NCBI RefSeq assembly: GCF_002218085.1
Contig: NZ_BDUC01000009.1
Span: forward strand, 186,001 to 250,000
DNA: 64,000 nt
Direction of reading: 5' to 3'
From: Tolypothrix sp. NIES-4075
Lineage (GTDB): Bacteria; Cyanobacteriota; Cyanobacteriia; Cyanobacteriales; Nostocaceae
The notes under the pieces: model-generated
The model's input: only the letters and a program-made list of their open reading frames with translations
Told to the model about the DNA's origin: nothing
The model's database searches: none
Program-made: the position numbers and the translations under genes
Shown: positions 62,187-64,000 of the stretch, one piece after another
How positions within the stretch are numbered: position 1 is the first letter of the stretch
Layout: each line of letters begins with the position of its first letter

Positions 62187-62978
62187 GTGGGATCGGTTTG
62201 TATTGAAATCATTGAGGGAAATCCCCATCTGAGGTCGTTGCTGGGTTGGCACTTGCAACAACTAGAGTATCGCGTGCATCAAGCCGCCAGTATTTATCAA
62301 GCAAGGGAAGTTTTTATCAGCCAACAACCAACACTAATTATTCTTGATGCTGATTTGCCTGATGGCGATGGCATTGAGTTTTGCCGTTGGCTGCATCGTC
62401 AGCAACAACCTTTAATTTTAATGCTATCTGCCCGGACTAATGAAGCTGATATCGTCGCTGGTTTGAAAGCTGGGGCTGATGATTATCTCAGCAAACCTTT
62501 TGGGATGCAAGAGTTTCTAGCGCGGGTAGAAGCACTAATTCGCCGCAGACGCGCACCTGTAGCGCCAGCTTATCTCGATTATGGCTCTATCCAAATCGAT
62601 TTAGTGCAGCGTCGCGTCCGCTTTCAAGGCGAATTTATCGATTTAACACCGCAAGAGTTCAGTTTACTCTATGTTTTGGCGCAAGCAGGCGGAGTACCTT
62701 TAAGTAGGACAGAATTGCTACGTCGTGCTTGGCCCGATGCTATTGATAACCCACGTACTATTGATACTCACGTTTTATCATTACGGAAAAAAGTTGAACT
62801 CGATCCTCGACAACCCAGTTTGATTCAAACTATCCGCAATGTCGGATATCGCTTTAACATGGAAATTATAAACGCCAACCCGCCACAATCACAAGCAAAG
62901 TTACCGAAAGAAAGATTTACTAATCAACGTTCAACTCTTAGCAGTCAAATTCCAGAAGGGGAGGTGGTTACTGGATAG
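62187..62978 (+). CDS. OmpR-family response regulator with reduced acidic pocket
   Basis: The 263-residue regulator starts at GTG (62187). The receiver domain (~1-115) has the acceptor Asp54 in ILDADLPDGDG, a threonine/serine in LMLSARTN and the lysine in YLSKPFG. At the N-terminal acidic pair it reads IIEGNP, one acid (Glu10) and a glycine instead of the usual DD/ED. The winged-helix domain (~130-230) has LTPQEFSLLYVLAQAGGVPLS and ends IRNVGYRFNMEI. A 30-residue tail follows. The partner kinase is not encoded nearby. It is a widely conserved cyanobacterial type that I cannot name with certainty. Confidence 0.85.
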   Translation: MGSVCIEIIEGNPHLRSLLGWHLQQLEYRVHQAASIYQAREVFISQQPTLIILDADLPDGDGIEFCRWLHRQQQPLILMLSARTNEADIVAGLKAGADDYLSKPFGMQEFLARVEALIRRRRAPVAPAYLDYGSIQIDLVQRRVRFQGEFIDLTPQEFSLLYVLAQAGGVPLSRTELLRRAWPDAIDNPRTIDTHVLSLRKKVELDPRQPSLIQTIRNVGYRFNMEIINANPPQSQAKLPKERFTNQRSTLSSQIPEGEVVTG

Positions 62979-63070
62979 TGGGTAGTGGATAGTGGATGGT
63001 GGATAGTTGATAGTTAATAATGGATGGTTGTAACGAGTATTTTTTGACAACTAACAACCAACAACTAACA
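62974..63070. repeat. TAGTGGATAGTGGATGG / AACAACTAACAACC convergent arms
   Basis: GGATAGTGGGTAGTGGATAG units follow the regulator stop, with a core at ~63030, then CAACTAACAACCAACAACTA units before the ABC gene. The arms are only partly complementary. Confidence 0.6.
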
Positions 63071-63071
63071 A

Positions 63072-63839
63072 TTAACTCCATTCTTCATCTGCTTGAGTTT
63101 GTGCTTGTGTCAAACTTTGACGTAAGTTAACCCAGTTTACCTCCAGGGCTTTTTGATTTGCTAACAACCGACCTTGCTGTAGGTGTAATAAACGGGTACA
63201 AGACATCTGAGCTAACTCTAATTGGTGATTTACCATAAGAATGGTGGTTTGATGATTTTGAGTTAACTGGGTTAAGACTTGCATCAGATGCTGTGCCGTG
63301 CCAATGTCAAGAGTTGATGTTGGCTCGTCTAATAATAAAATTTTCGGTTGGATAATTAAAGCACGAGCGATCGCTATTAATTGTCTTTGTCCTGCCGAAA
63401 GTTGCACCTCAGTCCTTCCTAACCAATCATTGGGAATGTGCAGTTGTTCTATCCAGTAACTGACACGTTGCTGAATCGTCTGTTTGGCTAAACCACGCAA
63501 AACTAACGGGTAAGCTAACGCTTGTGTCACTGTCATTCCCAATAATTTGGATTCTTGGGGTACGAGTGTTACATTAGCGCGTAACTCCAAGATGGGAATT
63601 TGCCGATATTCCTGATTCTCTAGATAGATTTTACCGCTACTCGGTTCATCAAGGCGGTTGATGAGGCGTAATAGCGAAGTTTTGCCAGCACCAGTCAGCC
63701 CGATAATAGCGATAAATTCGCCTTTGGTAACCTCAAAGGAAATATCTTGTAATATAGGATATCCTTGTTGGTTGCTTTTAAGGGTTTTCAGCTTGGCAAA
63801 TAGATTTACTTGCTCTAACTTTAGTTTGGAATTATCCAA
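63072..63839 (-). CDS. ABC transporter ATP-binding protein
   Basis: The 255-residue ATPase has Walker A GLTGAGKTS (~46), Q-loop LVPQESKLLGMTVTQAL, signature LSAGQRQLIAIARAL, Walker B ILLLDEPTSTLDIG and the switch His in LMVNHQLELAQ. The gene has no adjacent permease in the window. Its Walker A has a threonine where GPSGSGKST is common. It resembles the FetA/YbbL-like group, but the substrate is not assigned. The ATG at 63839 follows a modest site. A permease partner could lie beyond the window edge upstream. Confidence 0.85.
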   Translation of the reverse strand: MDNSKLKLEQVNLFAKLKTLKSNQQGYPILQDISFEVTKGEFIAIIGLTGAGKTSLLRLINRLDEPSSGKIYLENQEYRQIPILELRANVTLVPQESKLLGMTVTQALAYPLVLRGLAKQTIQQRVSYWIEQLHIPNDWLGRTEVQLSAGQRQLIAIARALIIQPKILLLDEPTSTLDIGTAQHLMQVLTQLTQNHQTTILMVNHQLELAQMSCTRLLHLQQGRLLANQKALEVNWVNLRQSLTQAQTQADEEWS

Positions 63840-64000
63840 GTGCAGATTCGGTAACTATTAATTTCTTTTATCTCACGCAGAGGAGCCAGTGCGTTGCGGG
63901 GGTTCCCCCCGTTGTAGCACCTAGCGTAGCGCAGAGGCGCAAAGGTTAAGAAGATTTAATTTAAGTTCCCCAATGTCAAGGCTGTGGTGATAGTCCAAGC
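63840..64000. repeat. GC-rich dispersed element (copy B) and window edge
   Basis: 63873-63942 nearly repeats the element at 3796-3863 (CGCAGAGGAGCCAGTGCGTTG ... CACCTAGCGTAGCGCAGAGG with a few changes). On the minus strand from the edge, 64000 to 63956, a 14-codon frame reads AWTITTALTLGNLN then stop, which may be the C-terminal end of a gene beyond the window. Confidence 0.6.

Overview
This window reads as chromosome of a filamentous, probably heterocyst-forming (Nostocales-type) cyanobacterium. The support is the gene content: PsbQ, Thf1/Psb29, CpcT phycobilin lyase, NdhS, fused BgtB, a GlpX-type F/SBPase, HemJ/HemF/HemA, UPF0182 and DUF6761. It also has many GCGATCGC (HIP1) octamers and many short tandem repeats between genes. 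GC looks moderate. No rRNA, tRNA or CRISPR array was found. The species cannot be named from the sequence alone.

Layout. 1-8.7 kb: a truncated Ser/Thr-kinase/ATPase signalling protein, hemJ, an alpha/beta hydrolase, an FAD oxidoreductase, psbQ and a large M16 peptidase. 8.7-16.2 kb: a Yfr1-like small RNA, a peptidoglycan-binding protein, a two-component system, a PepSY protein and a family of four-repeat membrane proteins (COG4705 type). Matched 11-bp direct repeats lie in front of the last two, so this may be one regulon. A thermonuclease-fold protein and a second Yfr1-like RNA follow. 16.2-19.6 kb: a basic amino acid/glutamine ABC transporter (BgtB, BgtA) and a PlsC-type acyltransferase. 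19.7-29.6 kb: an accessory block with two tandem GH63 glycosidases, a glucose-dehydrogenase-like SDR, an aquaporin, a fasciclin protein, an NmrA-like reductase and at least two dead SDR genes.

30-39.7 kb: UDP-glucose dehydrogenase plus UDP-xylose synthase, a Na+/H+ antiporter with stress domains, a HAS-barrel protein, NdhS, RodA, Mrp and an SRPBCC protein. 40-47.7 kb: hemF, a STAS protein, cpcT, thf1, an ExbB/ExbD pair, a YkvA protein, a sugar nucleotidyltransferase and a Uma2 nuclease. 48-56.7 kb: UPF0182, hemA, glpX, a methyltransferase, glutaredoxin 3, tadA and a second plsC. 56.7-59 kb: a transposon graveyard in which an IS982-like element sits inside an IS630 relic that sits inside a group II intron relic. 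59.3-64 kb: a secreted helical protein, bolA next to the monothiol glutaredoxin grxD, DUF6761, an OmpR-type regulator and an ABC ATPase.

How the genes work together. Three separated genes serve tetrapyrrole synthesis (hemA, hemF, hemJ). psbQ, thf1, cpcT and ndhS serve photosystem II, phycobilisomes and NDH-1. ugd and uxs would make UDP-xylose for surface glycans. BolA and Grx4 probably handle an Fe-S cluster together. The most unusual parts are non-coding: two paralogous Yfr1-like RNAs, a two-hairpin dispersed element with compensating stem changes, and G-rich-to-C-rich repeat arrays able to fold into long hairpins, two of which have apparently entered the UPF0182 reading frame without breaking it.
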